64,000 bases of DNA from Parabacteroides faecis. GTDB lineage: Bacteria > Bacteroidota > Bacteroidia > Bacteroidales > Tannerellaceae. The position numbers and the translations under genes are program-made. This document shows, one piece after another, positions 22,369 to 30,649 of this stretch. The stretch lies in NCBI RefSeq assembly GCF_014647375.1, contig NZ_BMPB01000020.1, positions 1 to 64,000 on the forward strand, given 5' to 3'. Under the pieces are notes generated by a model, which saw nothing but the letters and a program-made list of their open reading frames with translations, was not told the DNA's origin and did no database searches. Position 1 is the stretch's first letter; each line of letters opens with the position of its first letter.

Positions 22369-24012
22369 ATGATTTCTATAGACGGACTTACAGTAGAGTT
22401 TGGTGGAAGCGCCCTCTTTTCTGATATATCTTTCGTGATTAACGAGAAGGACCGGATCGCCCTGATGGGGAAAAACGGTGCGGGCAAATCGACTTTGCTC
22501 AAAATACTTGCCGGGACACGCGAACCGACACGCGGAAAAGTGTCGGCTCCCAAAGATACGGTGATCGCTTACCTGCCCCAGCACTTGATGACGGAAGACG
22601 GCCGGACGGTTTTTGAAGAAACGGCACAGGCCTTCGCCCACCTGCATGAGATGGAAGCGGAGATCGAGGCGATCAACAAGGAACTGGAGACACGGACCGA
22701 CTACGAATCGGACAGTTATATGGAGCTGATCGAGCGTGTCTCGACACTCAGCGAGAAGTTTTATTCGATCGAAGAGATCAACTATGATGCCGATATCGAG
22801 AAAACATTGCTCGGACTGGGATTCAAGCGCGACGACTTCGGGCGGCAGACCAGCGAGTTCAGCGGCGGATGGCGCATGCGTATCGAGCTGGCAAAGTTGC
22901 TGTTGAAGAAACCCGACGTGCTGCTGCTGGACGAGCCGACCAACCATCTGGACATCGAATCGATCCAGTGGCTCGAAGACTTCCTGATCGACAACGGACA
23001 GGCGGTGGTTGTGATCAGCCACGACCGCGCGTTTGTCGACCATATCACCACCCGTACGATCGAGGTCACGATGGGCCGCATCTATGACTACAAGGTGAAT
23101 TACAGCAGTTACCTGCAACTCCGCCAGGAACGCCGCGTACAGCAGCAGAAAGCCTTCGACGAGCAGCAGAAGATGATTGCCGAAACAAGGGAATTTATCG
23201 AACGTTTCAAAGGTACATACTCCAAGACCCTGCAGGTGCAGAGCCGCGTCAAGATGCTTGAAAAACTTGAGATACTGGAGGTGGACGAGGAAGACACTTC
23301 GGCACTTCGCCTGAAATTCCCACCCTCTCCCCGCTCCGGCAACTATCCGGTGATCGTGGAGGACGTGGCAAAGGCGTATGGCGACCATGTGGTGTTCCGC
23401 AACGCCAACCTGACCATCGAACGGGGCGACAAGATCGCTTTCGTAGGGAAAAACGGTGAAGGAAAATCCACCCTCGTGAAATGTATCATGAAAGAGATCG
23501 AACACGACGGCACACTGACGATCGGGCATAACGTGATGATCGGCTATTTTGCGCAGAACCAGGCTTCGATGCTGGACGAGAACCTGACGGTTTTCCAGAC
23601 CATCGACGACGTGGCGGTGGGCGATATCCGCAACAAGATCAAGGACTTGCTGGGCGCGTTCATGTTCGGCGGCGAAAATTCAGCCAAGAAGGTGAAGGTT
23701 CTGTCGGGAGGCGAGCGCACACGTCTGGCGATGATCAAGCTGCTGCTCGAACCGGTCAACCTGCTGATCCTCGACGAGCCGACGAATCACCTGGACATGA
23801 AAACGAAAGACATCCTGAAACAGGCGTTGCTCGACTTCGACGGTACGCTGATCGTGGTGTCGCACGACCGTGACTTCCTCGACGGCTTGGTAACCAAAGT
23901 CTACGAGTTCGGCAACCAGCGGGTGACGGAACATCTGGAAGGCATCTACGAATTCCTGCAACGGAAGAAGATGGAAAACCTGAACGAGTTGGAGAGAAAC
24001 CAGAAGAAATAA
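22369..24012 (+). CDS. ABC-F family ATPase (ribosome-associated)
   Basis: The 547-residue protein has two ABC domains and no membrane segments. The first has Walker A GKNGAGKSTLL, signature SGGWRMR and Walker B LLLDEPTNHLD; the second has GKNGEGKSTLV, LSGGERTR and LLILDEPTNHLD. The helical linker between them (about 245-315: RRVQQQKAFDEQQKMIAETR) is the P-site tRNA interaction motif of ABC-F proteins. These factors act on the ribosome, in housekeeping translation or in antibiotic protection; which one cannot be told from the sequence alone. It is divergent from rpsP and followed by a 22-bp repeat array. Confidence 0.93.
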   Translation: MISIDGLTVEFGGSALFSDISFVINEKDRIALMGKNGAGKSTLLKILAGTREPTRGKVSAPKDTVIAYLPQHLMTEDGRTVFEETAQAFAHLHEMEAEIEAINKELETRTDYESDSYMELIERVSTLSEKFYSIEEINYDADIEKTLLGLGFKRDDFGRQTSEFSGGWRMRIELAKLLLKKPDVLLLDEPTNHLDIESIQWLEDFLIDNGQAVVVISHDRAFVDHITTRTIEVTMGRIYDYKVNYSSYLQLRQERRVQQQKAFDEQQKMIAETREFIERFKGTYSKTLQVQSRVKMLEKLEILEVDEEDTSALRLKFPPSPRSGNYPVIVEDVAKAYGDHVVFRNANLTIERGDKIAFVGKNGEGKSTLVKCIMKEIEHDGTLTIGHNVMIGYFAQNQASMLDENLTVFQTIDDVAVGDIRNKIKDLLGAFMFGGENSAKKVKVLSGGERTRLAMIKLLLEPVNLLILDEPTNHLDMKTKDILKQALLDFDGTLIVVSHDRDFLDGLVTKVYEFGNQRVTEHLEGIYEFLQRKKMENLNELERNQKK

Positions 24013-24090
24013 AACGCTCCGCCACGAAGGTGTGCGGAGAAGAGACAAGCGAGCAACAGGCGGCCGTCCGCAGAGCAGCCGACCTATCTC

Positions 24091-24183
24091 CTGAAAAGGA
24101 TGCATGCTTTTCCGAAAAAGGGTGCATGCTTTTTCAAAAGAGGATGCACCCTTTTTATCGAAAGGGCGCATCCTTTTTTTCGC
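24091..24183. repeat. 22-bp hairpin repeat array, cluster 2
   Basis: About four units lie between the convergent ABC-F and DUF3943 genes. The units contain CTTTTCCGAAAAAG, CTTTTTCAAAAGAG and CCTTTTTATCGAAAGG hairpins; three successive unit starts are at 24104 (GCATGC junction), 24126 and 24148, a 22-bp step. Junctions read GCATGC, GCATGC and GCACCC. Same family as cluster 1. Confidence 0.78.
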
Positions 24184-24187
24184 GAGT

Positions 24188-25663
24188 TTAAATCTTCACT
24201 CCGAAAGTGAGCATGAGGTCGTAAGTGGCGCGGTTCACGTCGTCATGATAGCTATAATGCGTGCGCCGCGAGAAATAGCGGTTCGAGAGCGCGATATTCC
24301 ATTTTTTCCCGGAGAAATAAACCAGCTTGATGCCCATCACCGTCAGGCGTGAATGCCCTTTGTCGCCCTGTACGCTGAAGGTATTCGGGTCGACCGTACT
24401 CAAATCGATGTCCGGATTGTAACCTTTCCAGGTAAAGATATGGTAGTTCTCCATATTCAGCAGAAACGACCAGTGCCTGTTGTAAGTCAACCCCGTGAAA
24501 GCCTTCACACTGTAACCGCTTCCCATATTGTAATCGCGTTCGTCGAGGCGGAAATAATCGGACGAGCCACCGCCCAGGGCGACACCGTTCACATAAAATT
24601 CGCCGTAAGCATCCACCTTGTCACTCGGTTCCGACCGTTTGTAATAGATCAGGCCGCCACCCACCGCTGCCGCTTCCGAGATGCGGTAAGGGGAAACCTT
24701 GTCGCCCTCGCTGTCGCGCAGCTGCGAGTCATAATAGTCAAAATGCTGGAAGATACCTGCCGTCAACGTGCGCGGCCCTTTCTCCCACACCCGCTTTCCC
24801 CACAGGGCGCCGATGGCATTCACCTGGGTGATGACGGGCTGACTGGAGAAGAAATCGAAACCGGCACGCAGTTGGAACCACTCGTAGGGCGAATAGAACT
24901 CATCTTCAAACGGGTCGCCATAATCCAGCCGCAGCGACAGGTGCATACTGGTCGTGCCATGCTTCGAATGCTCCTGTTCAGCCAGGAAACGGGGACCGGC
25001 ACTCACGATAAAGTTCACGGGCACAAACGAATAGGTACGGCCTTTGTGCGGACGATGACGCCACGCCTCACCTGTTATCAGACGGTTGATGCCGCGCACG
25101 GGCGATATCAGTCCCGAAAGGATCTCGCGCCCGACACGCTCGGCTCCCGAGGTACGGTCGTCGATGAAAAGGTCGGACAGACGGTAGGTGATCTCGCCCA
25201 GTTCCACGCCACCGAACGTAGTGGCCATCAGGTCGTTGATGGAGGGCGGCTCCGCCTCCATGAAGAACTCCCACATCAGACTTCCTCCGGCGGCGAAGGG
25301 AATGGATTGCCAGAAGTTCATCCCATTACTACGGGCAGCATTGAAATACAACGATCCATGATAAGGATGCGCCACCAGGTTGGTAGAGAATTTATCCGTG
25401 TCCCAGACGGGACCTGTCTTGAAATTGTTCTTGATCGTACGGCCATTGATGCGGGCGAAGTCTTCGTTCATCGCAAAACGGTCGAAGGCCCAGATCGCCA
25501 TGTTCAGGCCAAACACCTCACCGGCTGCCAGCCAAGGCTTCTTGGGCATAAAGGTGGTCGAGTCGCTCACGTAATTTCTTGTATCCATTTTTGGGAAGTG
25601 CTGCGCCCGAATCCATTGGGTCGAAAACAGAGCCAGCACCCCTATCCAAATAAACTTTTTCAT
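24188..25663 (-). CDS. DUF3943-domain outer-membrane protein
   Basis: The 491-residue protein has a signal peptide (KFIWIGVLALFSTQWIRAQ) and the DUF3943 core: AHPYHGSLYFNAARSNG followed by FWQSIPFAAGGSLMWEF (about residues 95-140), then DLMATTFGGVELGEITYRLSD. The C-terminal half has alternating aromatic strands ending YDLMLTFGVKI, as expected of an outer-membrane barrel. The function is unknown. ATG at 25663 is used; an in-frame TTG three codons upstream is less likely. Converges on the ABC-F gene. Confidence 0.87.
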   Translation of the reverse strand: MKKFIWIGVLALFSTQWIRAQHFPKMDTRNYVSDSTTFMPKKPWLAAGEVFGLNMAIWAFDRFAMNEDFARINGRTIKNNFKTGPVWDTDKFSTNLVAHPYHGSLYFNAARSNGMNFWQSIPFAAGGSLMWEFFMEAEPPSINDLMATTFGGVELGEITYRLSDLFIDDRTSGAERVGREILSGLISPVRGINRLITGEAWRHRPHKGRTYSFVPVNFIVSAGPRFLAEQEHSKHGTTSMHLSLRLDYGDPFEDEFYSPYEWFQLRAGFDFFSSQPVITQVNAIGALWGKRVWEKGPRTLTAGIFQHFDYYDSQLRDSEGDKVSPYRISEAAAVGGGLIYYKRSEPSDKVDAYGEFYVNGVALGGGSSDYFRLDERDYNMGSGYSVKAFTGLTYNRHWSFLLNMENYHIFTWKGYNPDIDLSTVDPNTFSVQGDKGHSRLTVMGIKLVYFSGKKWNIALSNRYFSRRTHYSYHDDVNRATYDLMLTFGVKI

Positions 25664-25800
25664 TTTTTTCAATCTTGTGCCTTAAAGACTAATCAACTAA
25701 CTCATGCAAACTTATACATAATTAACAGTATGGAACTCGTTTGGTTTAAATTATTCTTAGGTTGTGTTGCTAGAAACAGACACAATTCAAAGGAAATACT

Positions 25801-25808
25801 TACTTTTG
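25801..25808 (+). promoter_or_regulatory. -7 box of the TRIC-type gene
   Basis: TACTTTTG lies 14 bases before the ATG at 25823. No -33 box is evident. Confidence 0.45.
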
Positions 25809-25822
25809 CAGAAAAAAACAAA

Positions 25823-26434
25823 ATGATAGATTTCATTACCTTTTGCGACTACACCGGAACGTTCGCCTTCGCAATTAGTGGGATCAGACTAGCTTCTGCC
25901 AAACAATTTGATTGGTTTGGCGCCTATGTGGTCGGGCTGGTGACGGCCGTCGGAGGCGGTACGATACGCGATATCCTGCTGAACGCGACTCCTTTCTGGA
26001 TGGAGCAGACTTCTTATTTAACAGTTTCGGCTCTCGCCTTATTATTTGTTATCATCTTCCGGAAATATGTGATCCGGCTGAATAATACCTTTTTCATATT
26101 CGACGCCATCGGCCTGGGGCTGTTCGGCGTGGTCGGGATCGCCAAAACACTCGAATTCGGCTTCCCCATGTGGGTGGCAATCGTGATGGGAACGATCACA
26201 GGGTCGTTCGGAGGTATGATGCGTGACATATTGATCAACGAGGAACCGCTGATCTTCCGGAAAGATATCTATGCCCTGGCGTGCGTGTTCGGCGGAGGCG
26301 TATATTATTTATGTATGCTTGCCGGGCTGAATCCCTCCATCACCCAGTTCGCGGCGGCGCTGGGCATATTCCTGGCACGTATTATAGCCGTAAAATATCA
26401 CATAAGCGTTCCCGTATTGAAGGGAGAAGAATAA
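25823..26434 (+). CDS. TRIC-type cation channel family protein (YicG-like, UPF0126)
   Basis: The 203-residue inner-membrane protein has about seven hydrophobic helices in two repeats with the family motifs FAISGIRLA, AVGGGTIRDILL and, in the second repeat, FDAIGLGLFGVVGIAK and GSFGGMMRDIL. Bacterial UPF0126 proteins are homologous to trimeric intracellular cation channels and have been linked to glycine uptake in some species. A much longer upstream extension of this frame is rejected because it runs antisense through the DUF3943 gene. The asparaginase gene follows after 18 bases but has its own promoter. Confidence 0.93.
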   Translation: MIDFITFCDYTGTFAFAISGIRLASAKQFDWFGAYVVGLVTAVGGGTIRDILLNATPFWMEQTSYLTVSALALLFVIIFRKYVIRLNNTFFIFDAIGLGLFGVVGIAKTLEFGFPMWVAIVMGTITGSFGGMMRDILINEEPLIFRKDIYALACVFGGGVYYLCMLAGLNPSITQFAAALGIFLARIIAVKYHISVPVLKGEE

Positions 26435-26448
26435 ATTTATTACCTTTG
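26417..26448 (+). promoter_or_regulatory. Promoter of asparaginase, 4 bases from its ATG
   Basis: TTG (26417-26419), 21 bases, then TACCTTTG (26441-26448), CATT and ATG (26453). The promoter starts inside the end of the TRIC gene, and the mRNA should be leaderless or nearly so. Confidence 0.55.
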
Positions 26449-26452
26449 CATT

Positions 26453-27523
26453 ATGACAGTAAATATGAATGATCAGCGAGATAAGGCCTCCATCCTGCTC
26501 ATCTACACAGGCGGAACAATCGGTATGATTGAAAACCCCGAAACCGGAGTATTAGAATCATTTAATTTCCAGCATCTTAGAGACAATATGCCGGAATTGA
26601 AGAAGCTCGGTTACGCGGTTTCGACCTATCAGTTCGACCCGGTGCTCGACTCGTCGGAGATGGGCCCCGACTCCTGGATGAAGATCGTGAAGATCATCGC
26701 AGACAATTATGCGAAATACGACGGCTTCGTGGTGCTGCATGGCACGGATACGATGTCGTTTACCGCCTCTGCCTTGAGTTTCATGCTCGAAAACCTGAGC
26801 AAGCCGGTCATCTTCACTGGTTCGCAGTTGCCCATCGGCATGTTGCGGACGGACGGGAAGGAAAACCTGATCACGGCGATCGAAATAGCTGCTGCCAAGG
26901 AAAACGGCGTACCGATCGTACCCGAAGTCTGCATCTTCTTTGAAAACGACCTGTTGCGCGGCAACCGGACAAGCAAGATCAATGCGGACAATTTCAACGC
27001 ATTCCGTTCATACAATTACCCGGCGTTGGCGCATGCCGGTATCTATATCAAATATGACACAGGCCAGATTTATCACCCTGTTTCGCGCAAACCGCTGAAA
27101 CCCCACTATCTGCTCGACCGCAACATAGCGATCCTGAAGCTGTTTCCCGGCATCTCGCCGCAAGTGGTGGAAAGCATCCTCAATATTCCCGACCTGAAAG
27201 GGGTCGTGATGGAAACCTTCGGCAGCGGAAACGCTCCGAGCTACGACTGGTTCCTGAAGATGCTCAAAGAGGCGGTCGACCGTGGTATCGTGATCGTAAA
27301 TGTAACCCAGTGTTGCGCCGGAAGCGTTGAGATGCACCGATACGAAACGGGCCATAAATTACTGGAAGCCGGCGTTATAAGCGGGTTCGACAGCACAACG
27401 GAAAGTGCCGTCGCCAAGCTGATGTTCCTTTTCGGCCACGGACTTTCTCCGGAGGAAGTGAAGGACCACATGAACTGCTCGCTGATCGGGGAAGTGACAA
27501 TCCCTGATACGTTCCGTTCCTGA
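26453..27523 (+). CDS. ansA: Type I (cytoplasmic) L-asparaginase
   Basis: The 356-residue protein carries both asparaginase signatures: LLIYTGGTIGM with the nucleophile Thr22, and VLHGTDTMSFTASAL with the second Thr-Asp. There is no signal peptide, so it is the cytoplasmic type I enzyme, hydrolysing asparagine to aspartate and ammonia. A second Met at residue 5 is also possible as the start. It lies between TRIC and an MBL hydrolase and may be co-transcribed with the latter (46-base gap). Confidence 0.94.
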   Translation: MTVNMNDQRDKASILLIYTGGTIGMIENPETGVLESFNFQHLRDNMPELKKLGYAVSTYQFDPVLDSSEMGPDSWMKIVKIIADNYAKYDGFVVLHGTDTMSFTASALSFMLENLSKPVIFTGSQLPIGMLRTDGKENLITAIEIAAAKENGVPIVPEVCIFFENDLLRGNRTSKINADNFNAFRSYNYPALAHAGIYIKYDTGQIYHPVSRKPLKPHYLLDRNIAILKLFPGISPQVVESILNIPDLKGVVMETFGSGNAPSYDWFLKMLKEAVDRGIVIVNVTQCCAGSVEMHRYETGHKLLEAGVISGFDSTTESAVAKLMFLFGHGLSPEEVKDHMNCSLIGEVTIPDTFRS

Positions 27524-27569
27524 ATATACTATGTAAAACAGAATGAGCCGCGAGGCGGAATAGAAAAAC

Positions 27570-28373
27570 ATGAAACTATCATTTCTTAGCTTAGCAAGTG
27601 GAAGCAGTGGTAACTGCTATTATCTGGGTACTCCCGAGTTCGGGATACTGATTGATGCTGGTATCGGAATACGTACCATAAAGAAGGTGTTGAAAGATAA
27701 GGCGATCGACTTTTCTAAAATCGTGGCTGTCCTGATAACCCACGACCACGCCGATCATATAAAGACGGTAGGTTGCCTGGGAGAGAAAATGAACATTCCG
27801 GTATATTCTACCGCCGCCGTCCACCGGGGGATCGAAAAGAGCCGCTATGTGGAGGAAACCTTGATCGGTTCGCGCCGGATCATCGAGAAGGAAGTGCCTT
27901 TCTCGATACGCGATTTCCTGATCACCGCCTTTGAAGTTCCGCACGACAGCACCGACAACGTCGGCTATTATATCGAGTATGGCGATCATAAGTTCACCTT
28001 CGCTACCGACGTGGGCCATATCACGGATACGGTCAGTCATTACATGCGGCTGGCGACCCATCTCATCATCGAAGCGAACTATGACGAGGAAATGTTGAAG
28101 TTCGGCACCTACCCCGCTTTCCTGAAAGAGCGTGTAGCAAGTCCGACCGGCCACCTGAGCAACCGCGAAGCTGCCGAATTCCTGGCCGCCAACTACGACC
28201 CCAAACTGAAGGATATCTGGTTGTGCCACCTCAGCCGCGACAATAATCATCCGGAGCTAGCCTATAAAACCGTCGATATCCGCCTTTTCCAGGAGGGTGT
28301 TCGTGTCGGCAAAGATGTCTCACTTATAGCACTTAAGCGTACGACTCCGTCTGATATATTTGAATTCGAGTAA
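27570..28373 (+). CDS. MBL-fold hydrolase (YycJ/WalJ-like)
   Basis: The 267-residue protein has the metallo-beta-lactamase motif THDHADH (about residue 58), SGSSGNCYYL at the N-terminus as in YycJ/WalJ proteins, a metal-binding His in PHDSTDNVGY and Asp in FATDVGH, and a late WLCHLSRDNNHPEL. YycJ relatives are implicated as DNA or RNA exonucleases, in mismatch repair in some species. The role here is inferred. It ends about 55 bases before the tRNA-Lys promoter. Confidence 0.88.
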   Translation: MKLSFLSLASGSSGNCYYLGTPEFGILIDAGIGIRTIKKVLKDKAIDFSKIVAVLITHDHADHIKTVGCLGEKMNIPVYSTAAVHRGIEKSRYVEETLIGSRRIIEKEVPFSIRDFLITAFEVPHDSTDNVGYYIEYGDHKFTFATDVGHITDTVSHYMRLATHLIIEANYDEEMLKFGTYPAFLKERVASPTGHLSNREAAEFLAANYDPKLKDIWLCHLSRDNNHPELAYKTVDIRLFQEGVRVGKDVSLIALKRTTPSDIFEFE

Positions 28374-28402
28374 AATTTAGTCAGAAAAAAGCGACAAAAA
28401 AA

Positions 28403-28433
28403 TTTGCAAAGAAAAATTAAACCCCTATCTTTG
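28403..28433 (+). promoter_or_regulatory. Promoter of the tandem tRNA-Lys genes
   Basis: TTTG (28403-28406), exactly 19 bases, TATCTTTG (28426-28433), followed by CACCCGCAATCGAGA. This is the best promoter match in the window. Confidence 0.85.
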
Positions 28434-28488
28434 CACCCGCAATCGAGAAACAAAGATCACGATCAGGAAACGAAGATAGCAACAGATT

Positions 28489-28561
28489 GACTTGGTAGCT
28501 CAGTTGGTAGAGCAAATGACTCTTAATCATTGGGTCGAGGGTTCGAGCCCCTCCCAGGTCA
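28489..28561 (+). tRNA. tRNA-Lys (anticodon CUU), copy 1
   Basis: The 73-base gene has acceptor stem GACTTGG with CCAGGTC and discriminator A. The D arm is GCTCAGTTGGTAGAGC, the anticodon loop is CTCTTAA giving CTT, and the T arm is GAGGGTTCGAGCCCCTC. CCA is not encoded. It is transcribed with copy 2. Confidence 0.95.
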
Positions 28562-28579
28562 CTCCAAGATACCAACATC

Positions 28580-28652
28580 GACTTGGTAGCTCAGTTGGTA
28601 GAGCAAATGACTCTTAATCATTGGGTCGAGGGTTCGAGCCCCTCCCAGGTCA
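28580..28652 (+). tRNA. tRNA-Lys (anticodon CUU), copy 2
   Basis: Identical over its 73 bases to copy 1, starting 91 bases downstream. The spacer is 18 bases. A terminator hairpin follows at 28684. Confidence 0.95.
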
Positions 28653-28683
28653 CTTAAAAAGAATTACATTCTTATTCTGAAAG

Positions 28684-28720
28684 CCTTTCGTAAATAAACT
28701 ACGAAAGGTTTTTCTTTTTT
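28684..28720 (+). terminator. Terminator of the tRNA-Lys operon
   Basis: CCTTTCGTA (28684-28692) pairs perfectly with TACGAAAGG (28700-28708) around a 7-base loop and is followed by TTTTTCTTTTTT. Confidence 0.9.
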
Positions 28721-28847
28721 ATGAAAAGATAAAAAACGCATCTATTTTTTTTGCATACAATACAAAGAGAATCAAGCAGAAACAACCGCATTCAAATATA
28801 AAAAACTTGAAAATAACAAATCAAAAACAATCTAAATCATCTGTCAA

Positions 28848-29471
28848 ATGAAAAAAATTCTGACAACACTGCTACTGGCATTCATTACCCTGTGTACCGT
28901 AAATGCCCAACTACCTTATTCAAAACTACTCGGACTCAGCGAAGATGGCTTAAAAGAAGGACATTTCAAGTACGACAAAAATAAAAACCAGTATGTCCTC
29001 AAAAAAAGTAACGGACTTAACAGTACCATGAACGTCCTTAGTGCGATAAACGGACAAACGGCAGACATCAAACCTCATCCTGATGATTATGTCATCGTTC
29101 TGCAAGAAGGAAAAGAGAAAGTATCTTCATTAACTGTCGTTTTCTATAAAGACGAAACATTCCACGAAATACAAACATGGTTGGCCGATAATAATATCGA
29201 TGTACTGGAAACCAGTTCCGGAAAACTGACCATGCAGAAATTTAATTATGAAGATTACGCCGTCGAGTTGGACATTGAAAAGGTGGGAGTAAGCACGACT
29301 ACAGGAAATACGGCTGCTTTGGCTAAGTCGATCGACGAATCCTATAACATATATACCTATACAATATATACAGGTGTACTTCCCTACTCTAAATGGCATG
29401 AAAAACAGGCTGGCAAAAAGGCCAAAAGAGATGAAAAAGGGAAAAAGAAAGATCTGGATGATTTAATGTAA
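28848..29471 (+). CDS. Secreted protein of unknown function
   Basis: The 207-residue protein has a clear signal peptide (MKKILTTLLLAFITLCTVNAQ) and a C-terminal basic tail (KQAGKKAKRDEKGKKKDL). The central part alternates strands and turns, with no recognised domain. Repeated TYTIYTG and LPYSK near both ends (residues about 22 and 182) hint at a duplicated element. There is no lipobox, so it is periplasmic or exported. It is transcribed alone behind the tRNA-Lys terminator. Confidence 0.72.
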   Translation: MKKILTTLLLAFITLCTVNAQLPYSKLLGLSEDGLKEGHFKYDKNKNQYVLKKSNGLNSTMNVLSAINGQTADIKPHPDDYVIVLQEGKEKVSSLTVVFYKDETFHEIQTWLADNNIDVLETSSGKLTMQKFNYEDYAVELDIEKVGVSTTTGNTAALAKSIDESYNIYTYTIYTGVLPYSKWHEKQAGKKAKRDEKGKKKDLDDLM

Positions 29472-29531
29472 AAACATCACCGATGCCAATTACAGGATAT
29501 TTAGTTTGTATTTGCATCAGTTATTATTTAC

Positions 29532-29576
29532 TGTAACATTTGTTACATTTTTAAATAGAAGTATCGTGTACCTTTG
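29532..29576 (+). promoter_or_regulatory. FNR/CRP-like palindrome and -7 box upstream of yecH
   Basis: TGTAAC (29532-29537), ATTT, GTTACA (29542-29547) is a perfect 16-bp palindrome of the TGTAA-N6-TTACA type bound by CRP/FNR-family proteins. The -7 box TACCTTTG is at 29569-29576, placing the palindrome centre about 42 bases before the expected transcription start, the class II activator position. No good -33 box is present, as expected for an activated promoter. Confidence 0.6.
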
Positions 29577-29601
29577 TTCCAAATTATTTAAGAATTAAAA
29601 T

Positions 29602-29835
29602 ATGGAACAGTTACATGCACACGAAGTCCTTTTCATGATGGAAGGAAATAGTTATTCGGAAGCCAGCCTGCGGGAAGCTATCATCGGGAAATTTGGCCGG
29701 GAACAACGTTTTTATGCTTGTTCGGCTGAAAATATGAATGTGGATGAGTTGATCGAATTCCTGAAACAAAAAGGGAAATTCATGCCGAAGGATGATGGTT
29801 TCACTGTGGATATCACGAAGGTTTGCAGCCACTAA
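29602..29835 (+). CDS. yecH: YecH-family (DUF2492) small metal-binding protein
   Basis: The 77-residue protein has the family pattern: HAHEVLFMMEGNSYSEASL at the N-terminus, FYACSAENMNVDELIEFL and KGKFMPKDDGFTVDITKVCSH at the end. The His and Cys residues (HAHE, CSAENM, VCSH) are the likely metal ligands. The cellular role of YecH is unknown. It is a single gene under what looks like an FNR/HcpR-type promoter, which suggests a link to low oxygen or nitrosative stress. Confidence 0.88.
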   Translation: MEQLHAHEVLFMMEGNSYSEASLREAIIGKFGREQRFYACSAENMNVDELIEFLKQKGKFMPKDDGFTVDITKVCSH

Positions 29836-29897
29836 AAAGATTTCTTCGGAATGAGAATCACACTTTTTCTGATTAAATAGATAATACTATTTAATAC

Positions 29898-29944
29898 GGC
29901 AAATAAAAACCGCCCCATTCTCACGAACAGGGCGGATGTTTGCC
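29898..29944. other. Structured intergenic hairpin downstream of yecH
   Basis: Two nested stems, GGCAAA (29898-29903) with TTTGCC (29939-29944) and CCGCCC (29910-29915) with GGGCGG (29930-29935), form a hairpin with an internal bulge. It has no following T-run on either strand. A further inverted pair, AACGTTA (29965-29971) and TAACGTT (29986-29992), lies just beyond. It may be a terminator or part of a small RNA; nothing else is recognised in 29836-30041. Confidence 0.4.
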
Positions 29945-30041
29945 CACTAAAGGGCTTGGGATACAACGTTATTAGATATGAGGATTAACGTTATAGAGTA
30001 AAAAGTATGATTTCACCAATTACATTGAATTCATAAAAAAA

Positions 30042-30332
30042 TTAGTTAGTCCAATCAACTACAAAATCAACGCCGGGGTCCTCTCTTGTACCCTGCGGCT
30101 CCTTAGGGATTTCCCAATCCGTAATAAAAGCACCTGTATAATCAGATCCGTAACCTGCCTCCTGGGTTTTATCGTCGCCGTCAGCAGGCTTTTTACAATT
30201 CCATACCGGTGAAGCACCACGTTTGCGTCTTGCAAGGCAAACGGCATACACTGATCTCTGTCTTCTTTTGTTCCCTCCACCCTTCCGGGGGAAGAAATTA
30301 GTTTCAGCACCAAAATATTCAACTCCAATCAT
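30042..30332 (-). CDS. Small hypothetical protein, possibly secretion-independent peptide of 96 residues
   Basis: An open frame of 96 codons (MIGVEYFGAETNFFPRKGGG at the start, DPGVDFVVDWTN at the end) stands alone in an otherwise empty 800-base spacer. It has two cysteines, a basic N-terminal half (NKRRQRS, ARRKRG) and an acidic C-terminal half, and no signal peptide or membrane segment. No family is recognised. A near-consensus -7 box (TACCTTTA) lies about 60 bases upstream. It is probably real but unproven. Nothing is recognised in 30333-30649 apart from the start region of the next gene. Confidence 0.5.
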   Translation of the reverse strand: MIGVEYFGAETNFFPRKGGGNKRRQRSVYAVCLARRKRGASPVWNCKKPADGDDKTQEAGYGSDYTGAFITDWEIPKEPQGTREDPGVDFVVDWTN

Positions 30333-30649
30333 CTATAAATAAATTTTCTCAAGTGACCCTGGTAAGAGTTTTTTTAACTCTGATGTAAAGGTATCCTACC
30401 GAATGTATTGTTTTGCACCCATCTCCAACTATTTTATTTACGAAATTTATAAATGTGGGGCATCGCTTAGCCGGAATACTCCAAAAATGCCAAAACGGGA
30501 GAGTGGAAAGAAAAAATACTCCTTTTCTATCAAAGCTGACTGTTTGTTGATAAAATCAGCTTATTTTGCAACGGCTGGCAGAAACGGAGGAAATACGCCT
30601 CCAACATTTCGCATCCGCCTGTTGTTGTATTGATACAAAAAGAAAGAAA

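Noticed and set aside
22327-23529. A 400-codon frame on the minus strand
   Set aside because: It is antisense to the ABC-F gene, which has complete Walker and signature motifs. The frame has no recognisable domain and arises from GC-rich codon use.
24353-26434. A 693-codon frame on the plus strand running into the TRIC channel gene
   Set aside because: Its first 1.3 kb runs antisense through the DUF3943 gene, whose signal peptide and domain are clear. Only the last 204 codons, starting at 25823 behind a -7 box, make a real protein.
30403-30633. A 76-codon frame upstream of the pyridoxal kinase
   Set aside because: It has no ribosome-binding site, family or sensible composition, and it overlaps the start region of the kinase gene.
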